Shown here one piece after another: positions 44,761-53,359 of a stretch of 64,000 nucleotides of DNA. The notes beneath the pieces are model-generated. The model did not search any database and was not told the origin of the DNA. It was given only the letters and a program-made list of their open reading frames with translations. The position numbers and the translations under genes were made by a program. Every line of letters begins with the position of its first letter. Within the stretch, counting starts at the first letter, position 1. Source of the DNA: Chitinophaga deserti (GTDB lineage: Bacteria > Bacteroidota > Bacteroidia > Chitinophagales > Chitinophagaceae); the NCBI RefSeq assembly GCF_003149455.1, contig NZ_QFFK01000001.1, positions 62,001 to 126,000 of the forward strand. Reading direction: 5' to 3'.

Positions 44761-46395
44761 CTAATTATAGCCTTCGTTCTGTTTCAGATTCTGGTTTAGC
44801 CTGATCTGGCGGGCCGGTATCGGAAACAATTCAGCTTTGGCGCTTGACGCAGCATGGTCCCACCATGTTGCGGACGTAAATTTACCAAACCTAATCAAAT
44901 CTTGGCGTCTTTTCCCTTCAAAAATAAATTCCCTTCCTCTTTCCGCCAAAAGTTCGTCCAAAGTTAAAGTTGCGGTTGTATAAGCGGCTGACGTCCAATC
45001 AGTTGGCAAAAAGGCCCTTTGACGGACAGAATTGACCAGCGTTACGGCTTCTCCATTGGCAACCCCTCCGTTCTTCCGCATGATGGCTTCCGCCTTGTAC
45101 AAAATGATCTCCGCAAGGCGGTACAGCACGAAGTCATTATTCCAGAATTCAGCATCATCTTTCGTGCCAGGCAGGTACTTGGCAAAGCGTGCACCGCTGT
45201 TTTCCTCCCCTCTCGTCATACCTCCCGCACCGGTTTCCCCTTCGGAATTACGGCGGATCTCTTTCACAAATACGAGCGGTTTGCCTTTATACTCTTCCGT
45301 AGCCATTACCACGGAATCTGCTTCGTTTGCCCGTACCGTAGGGTGCTTCTTAAGGGTATCAATCAGCATCCAGGTTTTCTTACGCAGGTCATTATCAGCG
45401 AAAGCGTCGTAGGCGCTGGGCACCACCACAATACCGTTGTTACCGCGGTCTACCGCATTATACGCCTGCCATTGCACGTAATGCCACATATCTCCATGGA
45501 ACCCGAAGCGGAATTTACCTTTTGTCTGGTTATAGGCAATCTGGAACAGGTTTTCGGGTGATGTGTGATTCACATTTGTGAAAGGTTTAACAATATCCGT
45601 CTCCAGTGCAGGAGCCGCACCTTTCAGGCTACCCGCTTCCCCGTTGATAATCTTGTTGCAGACAGCCACACATTCATCCCACTTCACCACGCCGGTCCAT
45701 TTCTGGGAATTGATATACAATTCAGCCAGCATCGCGTACCCTGCGGCCTTGCTTACACGGCCTACCATGGATGGCCCCAGCGGCTGAAGCTTCTCCACGT
45801 TCTCCCGCAATTCCTTTTCAATAAACTCCCATACTTCTTTCCGGGAAGCTGTATGCGGCTTGGCTGGTTCACCCACCTGTGTAACAATGGGGATAATACC
45901 GTAAAGGTCCAGCAGGCGCAGGTAGTGCCAGGCACGGAGTGCCTTCGTTTCTGCGATAATAGATGCTTTATCGGCATCCGTCATCCCTATTTTATTGAAG
46001 TCAAGCTTCTCCAGGTCGGAGATGGTGTTGTTACAAAATCCGATGCCCCAAAATATGAGCCGCCAGGGGTTCCAGACGATATCATCTTCCACGGTCCAGG
46101 TATGATAATGCAGCCTGATCCATTGCCCGCCGTCGAACCCGTGGATACCTTTCTGCGGCCAGGCAAGCTGGTCACCCGAAAGCTCGCTTACACGCCAGTA
46201 ACCCACCTGTCCTGTAGGAGCAGCCCAGGCATTGGCATGGGTAAACGGGCGCAGTACTGCCGTCATTACCTCTGTACGGTTGTTATAATAAGAATCCGCC
46301 ACCAGTTCGGAATACACTTTCTCATCAAGGTTTGTGCAGGAAACGCTTCCGCATAACATTGCGGCGAGCCCCAGCACCATATGTTTCTTTTGCAT
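44761..46395 (-). CDS. SusD/RagB-family lipoprotein
   Basis: A 544-residue lipoprotein with lipobox GSVSC (Cys about 20) and mature start TNLDEKVYSELVADSYY. SusD core LIFWGIGFCNNTISDLEKLD, AETKALRAWHYLRLLDLYGIIP and C-terminal LLAERGREFIFEGKRRQDLIRFGKF. It follows SusC by 25 bases and is likely controlled with it by the LacI protein upstream. The adjacent GH92 gene suggests mannan or high-mannose glycan as substrate. Confidence 0.95.
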   Translation of the reverse strand: MQKKHMVLGLAAMLCGSVSCTNLDEKVYSELVADSYYNNRTEVMTAVLRPFTHANAWAAPTGQVGYWRVSELSGDQLAWPQKGIHGFDGGQWIRLHYHTWTVEDDIVWNPWRLIFWGIGFCNNTISDLEKLDFNKIGMTDADKASIIAETKALRAWHYLRLLDLYGIIPIVTQVGEPAKPHTASRKEVWEFIEKELRENVEKLQPLGPSMVGRVSKAAGYAMLAELYINSQKWTGVVKWDECVAVCNKIINGEAGSLKGAAPALETDIVKPFTNVNHTSPENLFQIAYNQTKGKFRFGFHGDMWHYVQWQAYNAVDRGNNGIVVVPSAYDAFADNDLRKKTWMLIDTLKKHPTVRANEADSVVMATEEYKGKPLVFVKEIRRNSEGETGAGGMTRGEENSGARFAKYLPGTKDDAEFWNNDFVLYRLAEIILYKAEAIMRKNGGVANGEAVTLVNSVRQRAFLPTDWTSAAYTTATLTLDELLAERGREFIFEGKRRQDLIRFGKFTSATWWDHAASSAKAELFPIPARQIRLNQNLKQNEGYN

Positions 46396-46420
46396 AAAAT
46401 TTTTCAGTTAGCGGTTAAAA

Positions 46421-49366
46421 TTAGAAGCCCATGGTAATCCCTACCGTAAAGGAACGTGTGCGGGGGTAAAACCCTCTGTTATCTATACCGGTGGTCAAAC
46501 CGTTATCCTGCAGTTCGGGATCCATGCCGGAGTATTTTGTGATGGTAGCCAGGTTCCTGCCGGTTACATATGCCCGGAGGTTACGGATATACTCCGATTT
46601 AATGGGGAAGCGGTAAGCAAGCGTTACGTTATCCAGCTTCACGAAGCCGCCCGGCTCCAGGTAATAATCCGAATACTGCGGGGCAGCATTGAGCTTGCCG
46701 TGTTTGGTGAGCGCCACCATCAGCAGGTTATTGGGCAGCCATTTACGGTTACCGAAATACATATCCTGCAGGTTCAGCAGATCCACACCGAGCTTACCTC
46801 TCCAGAATACCGACAGGTCCCAGTTTTTGTAACGCACGTTGTTATTCCAGGAGAACATCATCTTGGGAACACCGTTGCCTATGATGGCCAGGTCTTCTTC
46901 CTTGATATCACCGGCCACTGCCTTGCTGCCGTCTTTCTTGTAAAAGAGGAAATCACCGTTATCGGTAAACCCTGCGAAGCGCTTGCCATAGAAGTTACCA
47001 AGCGCACCGCCTTCCACCACACGGATGGCAGGACCGAGCGCTCCGGGAGATGGCAGATCACCGAAGGTGAGCCTTTCCAACCTGTACTGGTTCCCTTTCA
47101 GGTTACCGGAAATACGGGTCATTTCATTCTGCTGGCGGTTGAAGGTAATGTCTGTACTATAGGTAAAATTCTTCTTATCTACCGGCACTGCGCTCAGTAC
47201 TATCTCGAAACCTTTGTTGTTGATCGTACCGATGTTGAGCATGGTTTGACTGGTTACGTTGGAAGGCAGCGATACATCGTAGTTGGTAGCGAGGGAAGAT
47301 GTGGTACGGTTATACACATCGAACGAACCGCTCAGCCTGCCTTTCACCAGCGAGAAGTCGAGCCCTACGTTCAGCTCCTTCTTCTTTTCCCATTGCAGAT
47401 CGGGGTTGGGGTTGCGGGAAGGACCAACGGTTTCAGGATACTGCCCGTCGAGCGGATATGCGCCACCCGTGCTGAGGAGAATGAGGGAGTTGTAGGATGA
47501 GAATCCGGAGTTGCCCGTTTCACCATATCCTACACGCAGTTTCAGCTGATCGATCCAGCTTACATTTTTCACGAAGCTTTCTTCATGGAGGTTCCAGCCT
47601 GCGGAGAAGGCAGGGAATGGTGCCCATTTATTATTCACCCCAAACTTAGTGGAACCCTCGTACCGGAAGATGCCCTGAGCAAAGAAACGGTCGTTGAAGG
47701 AATAGTTTACCCGGCCGAAGAATGCAATCAGTGCGTATTCACTCTTGTAGCTGCCCATACCGGCCTTTCCTTCGCGAAGGAACAAACCATTGCCCATGTT
47801 CCAGTCCTGGAAACCATCGGTCAGGAATCCGGAGTTGTTCATGTTATAGGTTTCGGTGGTGCTGAAGAAGTAGCTGTAACCACCCACTGCGGTAATGCGG
47901 TGTTTGTCGTTGATGGTTTTTACGTAATCGAGCGTGAGGTCAAGCGTTTTCTCCAGCATCATAAAGTTGCCTTTGTACGCATATCCCCTGCCTTCGTACG
48001 AATCCTGTGACGATTTCGAATCTTTGGTGCGGAACTGACGATCGTTGTAAGTATTACGGGAAATACCGCCAAACACGGAAGCACGGAGGTCTTTCACCAG
48101 TTCGAGGCTCACTTTCGCGTCGCCCTGAAGGGTTTGCTGGTCGCGGAAAGACAGCTCCTGCTCCAGCCGGCCGATGGGATTGTAGACGTTGTAACCATTC
48201 GGGTTTACGTACTTACCATCTTTCATGAGCGGCGAAGTGGGATTGCGCTGTACCGCCTGTTCAAAGTCGCCGTTATTACCACCGAGCAGGTCGGCTTTGT
48301 TGAAATTGATGGCGAGATTAGACTGGAGGGTGAGCCTGCCTTTGAGGCCTGTGGAATTAATGTTCAACCGGCCGCCGTATTGATCACGCGAGTTGCGTTT
48401 GGCGATGCCCTCTCCCTTGTTGTAATACACTGCTGCGCGGTAATTTCCTTTATCAGTACCGCCGCTTGCGCTGAGCGTGTAGTATTGGGAAAGATTGCCC
48501 TTGTTGATCAGCATATCGTATACATCGGTGTTGCTGCCTTCGTCGTAGTTGGGTGCCAGTTTCCTGAATTCGTCTGCCGTGAGGTAACGCGGCTTTTTAG
48601 CTACATAGTCGCGCTGTACGGCGGTGGATAAATTAAACTGAGGTTCACCTGTGCGGCCTCTTTTGGTGGTGATGAGAATAACACCACCGTTACCACGGGT
48701 ACCGTAGATAGCAGCGGCTGAGCCGTCTCGGAGTACGTCGATAGATGCGATATCGTCCTGCATGAGGAGGTCAAGGTTACCGCCGGGTACACCGTCGATT
48801 ACAATGAGCGGATCCCTGGAGCCGCTGAGGGAAGTGATGCCACGCATCTGGAAAGTGGCGCCGCTGTTGGGGTTATTACCGTTAGCGCGGGTGATGCTGA
48901 GACCGGGCACTTTACCCTGGATGAGGTCCATGGGAGAGCGGGCTACGCCGGCGTTAAAATTTTCAGGTCTGAGGGATGTTACGGCATTGGTAATTTCTTT
49001 TTTCTTCAGCGTGCCATACCCTACCACAACCACATCTTCCAGGTTTTTGGAAGAAAGGGGAAGGGAGATGTTGAGTGTGCCATCGGAGCCGGCGGGCACT
49101 GTCAGCGTTTCGTAGCCGATGAAGCTGAACTCCAGTTGCGTGTTGCCGGCAGGTACGGAGATGGAGTAAGTACCGTCTGTACCGGTAACTGTACCGGCAG
49201 CAGTTTTTACGATTTTCACGGTTACGCCGGGAAGTGGCGTGTTGTCGCGGGCATCCGTTACTTTCCCCCTGATGGTTCTGGATTGGGAGAATGCCACGGA
49301 GCAGAAGAGCGTAAGTAAAACGCTCATCCAACCTACACGCCTGGAAAACGTGGATGCGGTGTTCAT
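46421..49366 (-). CDS. SusC/RagA TonB-dependent transporter without STN
   Basis: A 981-residue transporter. Signal peptide about 1-27; carboxypeptidase-like domain about 32-105 (RGKVTDARDNTPLPGVTVKIV); TonB-box-like DVVVVGYGT about 109; plug to about 235 with IDVLRDGSAAAIYGTRGNG; barrel ending FTVGITMGF. It lacks the STN domain of the two other SusC proteins in the window, agreeing with control by LacI rather than FecR/ECF. Its leader contains a tandem repeat array and two operator candidates. Confidence 0.95.
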   Translation of the reverse strand: MNTASTFSRRVGWMSVLLTLFCSVAFSQSRTIRGKVTDARDNTPLPGVTVKIVKTAAGTVTGTDGTYSISVPAGNTQLEFSFIGYETLTVPAGSDGTLNISLPLSSKNLEDVVVVGYGTLKKKEITNAVTSLRPENFNAGVARSPMDLIQGKVPGLSITRANGNNPNSGATFQMRGITSLSGSRDPLIVIDGVPGGNLDLLMQDDIASIDVLRDGSAAAIYGTRGNGGVILITTKRGRTGEPQFNLSTAVQRDYVAKKPRYLTADEFRKLAPNYDEGSNTDVYDMLINKGNLSQYYTLSASGGTDKGNYRAAVYYNKGEGIAKRNSRDQYGGRLNINSTGLKGRLTLQSNLAINFNKADLLGGNNGDFEQAVQRNPTSPLMKDGKYVNPNGYNVYNPIGRLEQELSFRDQQTLQGDAKVSLELVKDLRASVFGGISRNTYNDRQFRTKDSKSSQDSYEGRGYAYKGNFMMLEKTLDLTLDYVKTINDKHRITAVGGYSYFFSTTETYNMNNSGFLTDGFQDWNMGNGLFLREGKAGMGSYKSEYALIAFFGRVNYSFNDRFFAQGIFRYEGSTKFGVNNKWAPFPAFSAGWNLHEESFVKNVSWIDQLKLRVGYGETGNSGFSSYNSLILLSTGGAYPLDGQYPETVGPSRNPNPDLQWEKKKELNVGLDFSLVKGRLSGSFDVYNRTTSSLATNYDVSLPSNVTSQTMLNIGTINNKGFEIVLSAVPVDKKNFTYSTDITFNRQQNEMTRISGNLKGNQYRLERLTFGDLPSPGALGPAIRVVEGGALGNFYGKRFAGFTDNGDFLFYKKDGSKAVAGDIKEEDLAIIGNGVPKMMFSWNNNVRYKNWDLSVFWRGKLGVDLLNLQDMYFGNRKWLPNNLLMVALTKHGKLNAAPQYSDYYLEPGGFVKLDNVTLAYRFPIKSEYIRNLRAYVTGRNLATITKYSGMDPELQDNGLTTGIDNRGFYPRTRSFTVGITMGF

Positions 49367-49396
49367 TGCAATGTATTGATTTGGTTAAGAAAATGC

Positions 49397-49609
49397 GGGC
49401 AATAAGCTGCCAGGCCCCGTTTGCGGGACGTTTTTTTTATGGGCAATAGATTGCCGTGCTCCTTATGCAGGGGCAGTTTTCATGGGCAACAGTATCCCGT
49501 GCCCCTTATGCAGGAGCATTATTCACAGGCAATACGTTGCCATATCCCTTTAGGAGGGATAATTTTCATGGGCAATAAACCGGCTTACACAGCCAGCTAA
49601 AGGCTGCGA
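49397..49609. repeat. Five-unit tandem repeat of 43-44 bp with two hairpins per unit
   Basis: Units begin at 49397, 49441, 49484, 49527 and 49570 with GGGCAATA-like starts. In each unit a first short inverted repeat (e.g. GGCAAT-AG-ATTGCC in unit 2, GGCAA-TACG-TTGCC in unit 4) is followed at offset 17-20 by a second (GCTCC / GGGGC; ATCCCT / AGGGAT; CAGCC / GGCTG), then T-rich sequence on the plus strand. The arms differ between units but pairing is mostly kept. Confidence 0.75.
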
Positions 49610-49621
49610 TAAATCGATTTA
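49610..49621. promoter_or_regulatory. LacI operator candidate in SusC leader
   Basis: TAAATCGATTTA, perfect 12-bp palindrome, right next to the tandem repeat. Same core as the site before the second GH92 gene. Confidence 0.55.
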
Positions 49622-49970
49622 GCTAAAGGTCAGAAGGGCGATGTTTTCTAGGGGATGGCATCCTGGGTATGCCATTTGGCTAATTCGTCATCGATTTGTG
49701 AAATTGAGTTTTACAATTGGAGATTGCCGAAGTGGTAAAGTTAGCCAGCAATTCTTCCTGTGTGTTACCAATGATTGTGTCGTTCGTAATAAGATAAAAA
49801 TTCGTTCACCTAAATAGTCCGTGGATAGTGTGTCCATCCTTCTTCGTATACGATCGTAGAATTTTGGTTCTGGCATCAGGCTGCGGTTGCCCGCAAACTT
49901 CTGCTGTTACATTCATTGTCAGGTTCTGCCCCGCTTCGGGCCTGTTCTTTAAAATGTCCAATGCTAAACA

Positions 49971-49986
49971 GCAAAATCGATTTAGC
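49971..49986. promoter_or_regulatory. LacI operator candidate near the lacI stop
   Basis: GCAAAATCGATTTAGC, near-palindromic around AAATCGATTT; about 600 bases upstream of SusC and about 110 bases past the LacI stop codon. Confidence 0.55.
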
Positions 49987-50094
49987 AAAGGGTTTTAAAA
50001 AAAGGCCTTATTACGAGGCACGCCGTAAATGTAGAATATATTATTTGGAAACAAAAATTTTTTGAAGGAATTCTCATACTGAGAAATGGCTGCA

Positions 50095-51135
50095 TCAGGA
50101 AGAACCTCTTTTGATGAATTTACCCGGCAGTTCGAGTTTCGTTTTGCGCAATGCACGCTGACTTTTATCCAATTGATTCATCAGAAGTTGCATCGCAGTT
50201 TTTGCGATATCGTCAATAGGTTGCTGCACCACGGTAATGCCGGGAGGGTACAAACGGAATATATCATGATCATCAAAACAAACCATGGCTAAATCATCCG
50301 GAATTTTCAGACCTAGCCCTGCGATACATTCCAATCCAAGTATCCCCAGGTAGTTGGTCGCGAAAAACAATGCATCCAGCCCTTTATTGGTTTGTATGAA
50401 CTGACGGATCTTACGTACCGATGCTTCCTTGTCGCCATCGTATGGCAGTTCCAGTATCAGCTTGTTCTTTACGGGTATATTGTGGCTCCGCAGGGTTTCT
50501 TTATAACCTTTCATCCGCTCCTGCATCTGCACCAGGTTCATATCAACCGTCACAAATCCGATCTGTTTCGAACCCCGGTCTATAAGATGCTCCATCCCCT
50601 GCTTCACTCCGCCGAAGTTATCGATCAGCACATGTGGGGCAGCTACATCGGGGAAGTAACTATCCATCAGTACCAGCGGACGTTTGTGCGCTATCAGCTG
50701 CTGAATATCTTTCTCCATTCCGGCCGCCGGTGTAATCAGGTAACCGTCTACCTGCTGGCGGCTGAGCATTTTGATAAGCTCACCACCTTTAGTTGCGTTA
50801 TTTTCAGTACTGCAATAAACGATATGATATCCGTAGCGGTCTGCTTCCGATTCTATTACCCTTGCCAGTGCTGCGAAGAAGCTGCCGGAGATGCTTTCCA
50901 CCATTAAACCGAGGGTTTTGGACTGCCCGGTACGGAGGTTAACTGCTACAGAATGAGGCTGATAGCCGGTCTTTTTCACCACGGCCATCACTTTCTCAGC
51001 CAGTTCTTCGCTGATACGCATCTGCCGCGCTTTACCGTTGAGGACAAACGACACTGTAGATGGAGCAACACCCGCCATGCGAGCCACATCTTTCAGGGAT
51101 AACCGTTTCATTTCCTGGCCTTTCTGTTCTTTCAT
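50095..51135 (-). CDS. LacI-family transcriptional regulator (GH92/SusCD locus)
   Basis: A 346-residue regulator; MKRLSLKDVARMAGVAP at 51111 is an alternative start. The N-terminal helix-turn-helix (VARMAGVAPSTVSFVLNGK) and hinge are followed by a periplasmic-binding-protein-like sensor domain (TLGLMVESISGSFFAALARVIE, ISRQQVDGYLITPA-like segment, FDDHDIFRLYPPGITVVQQP). It probably binds the AAATCGATTT-type palindromes upstream of SusC and both GH92 genes, releasing them on sugar binding. It faces the same way as SusC and is 728 bases upstream of it. Confidence 0.92.
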   Translation of the reverse strand: MKEQKGQEMKRLSLKDVARMAGVAPSTVSFVLNGKARQMRISEELAEKVMAVVKKTGYQPHSVAVNLRTGQSKTLGLMVESISGSFFAALARVIESEADRYGYHIVYCSTENNATKGGELIKMLSRQQVDGYLITPAAGMEKDIQQLIAHKRPLVLMDSYFPDVAAPHVLIDNFGGVKQGMEHLIDRGSKQIGFVTVDMNLVQMQERMKGYKETLRSHNIPVKNKLILELPYDGDKEASVRKIRQFIQTNKGLDALFFATNYLGILGLECIAGLGLKIPDDLAMVCFDDHDIFRLYPPGITVVQQPIDDIAKTAMQLLMNQLDKSQRALRKTKLELPGKFIKRGSS

Positions 51136-51288
51136 CTTATACAGGTCGCTTATGCCGGTGTTGTATCCGGCGGGAGGTTGACAAAATAGCTTACAGGCGG
51201 GAAATTAAGGTAAAAAGGGGAATTCTTATGCCACATTCATGACAATTCCGTGCCAGGCCAGCCGGCGGTACCTGGAAAAGCAGGGCGT

Positions 51289-51534
51289 TCACATGCCCAG
51301 GGAGTTATCTACTTTACGGTAATTCATCCGCCACAGGATGTTGGCGAGCCTGCGTGCGGTGTTGGTAATTACGGTTTCGCTTTTTTCGGGAAAATATACG
51401 TGTAATGATTCGTGGAGGGCCACTTCGAGGTGTTTGCGGCCCTGCAGCCTGCTGTCTATCACAATCGTATTGGAGCCGTAGTCCGAAAGCCCGAAGGCTT
51501 TTTCCCGCCCCAGTTTCTTATAAATGACTTTCAT
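51289..51534 (-). CDS. Small protein with HExxH zinc-peptidase motif
   Basis: An 81-residue protein starting MKVIYKKLGREKAFG (chosen because upstream Met codons give a basic leader). It carries HESLHVYFPEKSE (about 42-54): HExxH followed six residues later by Glu, the ligand pattern of minimal zincins such as phage and ImmA-like proteins. NTIVIDSRLQGRKHLEVALHE is the strand and helix expected before the motif. Too short for a full protease; may be a truncated or accessory metallopeptidase. Monocistronic. Confidence 0.55.
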   Translation of the reverse strand: MKVIYKKLGREKAFGLSDYGSNTIVIDSRLQGRKHLEVALHESLHVYFPEKSETVITNTARRLANILWRMNYRKVDNSLGM

Positions 51535-51708
51535 ACGCCTGTATTTATGTTTTAAAGGTACGAAGATGCCGGATGCCCCTCTCCCGCTGCGTGTACCCGT
51601 TGACCGCAGGGCCTTCCATTGCTGTATCACCCTAAAAGGAACCACCAGTCCGCATATCCCGCTGCAATTTTTGGAGAATCGCCATGAAGGAGGGATTGAG
51701 AAGGACTC

Positions 51709-52194
51709 CTACGCTTCTCCGTTGATCATCAAATCGTACAACCGCTTATTCTTAACATCCACCCATGCCTGCCAGTAGCAGTTCCCTCCATCGTGTACCA
51801 GGTAAAACCCCTTTCCACCCTGCTCCTCCTGCCAGATTGCGTTTATGTATATATGCAGGTTCCCATCTGTATCCCAATACCCTTTATACTGCCGGGTATA
51901 ACCATGTAATTTCCACCGCACTGGTGACAAAGGATACGTGGTATGTAAATCAAGCAATACCATTTGCGACTGTAATACATGTTCTGCCATGAGAATATCT
52001 GTAATCATGAGTTCGGCAATACGTGTCATAGGCGCATATACATACCCGTCTGCCGGAAATACAAATCCCACCATCCCCGGGGCTGCTATCCGCCAAACAC
52101 CGGGAAGTACTGATTCATCCACAGGTTTAATACTATCGTGATCCTGTTGACAGGCGGATAACAATAAAATAAACATCCAACATTTGCTGCTCAT
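51709..52194 (-). CDS. Hypothetical lipoprotein, tandem copy A
   Basis: A 161-residue lipoprotein starting MSSKCWMFILLLSAC (lipobox Cys about 15). Mature part: LPGVWRIAAPGMVGFVFPADGYVYAP and QYKGYWDTDGNLHIYINAIW, matching the next gene at corresponding places (LRGIWYFTAPGVEGSVYPP and YYKGFLDRGGYLHVRV). No family name known. The two genes are 11 bases apart, on the same strand, and look like an old tandem duplication. Confidence 0.7.
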   Translation of the reverse strand: MSSKCWMFILLLSACQQDHDSIKPVDESVLPGVWRIAAPGMVGFVFPADGYVYAPMTRIAELMITDILMAEHVLQSQMVLLDLHTTYPLSPVRWKLHGYTRQYKGYWDTDGNLHIYINAIWQEEQGGKGFYLVHDGGNCYWQAWVDVKNKRLYDLMINGEA

Positions 52195-52205
52195 GTTACA
52201 GCTTT

Positions 52206-52700
52206 TTATTCGCACTCCAGATCAAACGCCTTCCCAAACGGAATACTGATCCATACTGTCCAAAATACCGGTACCGGTTTCACCTTCCTCCTCATAGTTT
52301 CCCTGACTGCCTGCCCTGCTACCCTCACATGCAGATACCCGCCCCGGTCGAGAAAACCTTTGTAATAACGGCGGTAGTTACTCAAATGAAGATGCGGCAA
52401 TGAAATATCTCCATATTTTTCCACGATCAGTTCCGGCAACTGCTCCTGCAATAAGCTTTCTACAATCAGTATTTCTTGCAACATGAGCGGAACCGGCCTG
52501 TCCATTGCCAGCGGCGTTTCTGCTGCCGGAGGATATACGCTACCTTCTACACCGGGTGCCGTAAAATACCAGATACCCCGTAACTGTTCTGCCTCCGAAA
52601 GACGCCTGATCCACGTCGCCTTCTGGCGGCTCAAATTCCATTCACGGATATGATTACATGAACAGAGAAACAGGCACAACAGGATCATCAGTGGCTTCAT
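52206..52700 (-). CDS. Hypothetical lipoprotein, tandem copy B
   Basis: A 164-residue lipoprotein with signal peptide MKPLMILLCLFLCSC (Cys about 15). Mature part contains LRGIWYFTAPGVEGSVYPPA (about 40-59) and YRRYYKGFLDRGGYLHVRVAG (about 108-128), shared with the downstream copy. First gene of the pair. Role unknown; a small beta-rich envelope protein is likely. Confidence 0.7.
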   Translation of the reverse strand: MKPLMILLCLFLCSCNHIREWNLSRQKATWIRRLSEAEQLRGIWYFTAPGVEGSVYPPAAETPLAMDRPVPLMLQEILIVESLLQEQLPELIVEKYGDISLPHLHLSNYRRYYKGFLDRGGYLHVRVAGQAVRETMRRKVKPVPVFWTVWISIPFGKAFDLECE

Positions 52701-53117
52701 GAGTTGTATTTACTGTAAATCTACCGGGAACGCGTCACCGGAACAAACGAAAACGCCGTTTTGCCTCATTTAGCCGCATTTACCCTCATTTGGGGTTGCT
52801 GAAGTAAACAATATGCAGTTTCCAGATCAGAGTAAACCAGGAAAACGGAGCATTTACGCCATATCTTATGCTACCCTAAAGAAGGGATAAAGAAGGGTTA
52901 AAGTATACTTAATGTATATAAAATGGGGTCAAACCCAATACTGTAGCGAAAAAACTGCGTTTTATATACATACTATATACATACAGCATACCCTGATCAT
53001 ACCAGCCTTTACCCTGAAGTAAGCATAATTCATCCCTTCTTTATCCCATAAAAAAACCGGCTACTGCCCGAAAGCAGTAACCGGTTACCTGACCTCACTA
53101 TTCGCTACCAGTTCCCG
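52701..53117. other. Gene-free stretch with nested inverted repeats
   Basis: No convincing gene. Outer arms GGGATAAAGAAGGG (52884-52897) and its complement CCCTTCTTTATCCC (53034-53047); inner arms ATGTATATAAAA (52912-52923) and its complement (52960-52971). A terminator for the copper chaperone lies at the right end. The left 180 bases contain the lipoprotein-pair promoter. Confidence 0.55.
53049..53087 (-). terminator. Terminator of the copper chaperone gene
   Basis: Stem AACCGGCTACTGC / GCAGTAACCGGTT with one mismatch, followed on the minus strand by seven or more T, 30 bases past the chaperone stop codon. Confidence 0.85.
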
Positions 53118-53327
53118 TTATATCTTTTCCGCTTTAAATCCTGCTTTCTTCACAGTTTCTTCCACCTCTTCAGGGGTAAGCGTGCTCGTATTAACGGTAA
53201 GGATCTTGTCCGGGTTAGCGGTATCCACTTCCCAGTGGGCGATTTCTTTTTCTCCGTTCAATGCCGGACTAACAGATTTCACGCAGCCGCTGCAATTGAT
53301 ATTGGTTTTGAATTGGAGTGTTTTCAT
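53118..53327 (-). CDS. HMA-domain copper chaperone (CopZ-like)
   Basis: A 69-residue protein formed by one heavy-metal-associated domain: MKTLQFKTNINCSGCVKSV with Cys-x-x-Cys at about 12-15 (CSGC) and the usual ferredoxin-like pattern to the end (VEETVKKAGFKAEKI). It would bind Cu+ and pass it to the adjacent P-type ATPase. It follows that gene by 32 bases and shares its transcript, ending at a strong terminator. Confidence 0.88.
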   Translation of the reverse strand: MKTLQFKTNINCSGCVKSVSPALNGEKEIAHWEVDTANPDKILTVNTSTLTPEEVEETVKKAGFKAEKI

Positions 53328-53359
53328 GTTTAACTATATATTGGGTGATTGAATGATGT

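Larger units (their letters stand above)
49367..50094. promoter_or_regulatory. Long intergenic leader with repeats and operators
   Basis: No gene. From left to right: SusC start; five-unit 43-44 bp tandem repeat (49397-49609); operator palindrome at 49610; featureless A/T-rich stretch 49622-49970; second operator at 49971; short A-rich tail before the LacI stop codon. The promoter of SusC must lie here. Confidence 0.7.

Noticed and set aside
49397..49609. CRISPR-like array
   Set aside because: Units are contiguous and related over their whole length, with no constant repeat separated by unique spacers, and no cas genes are present.
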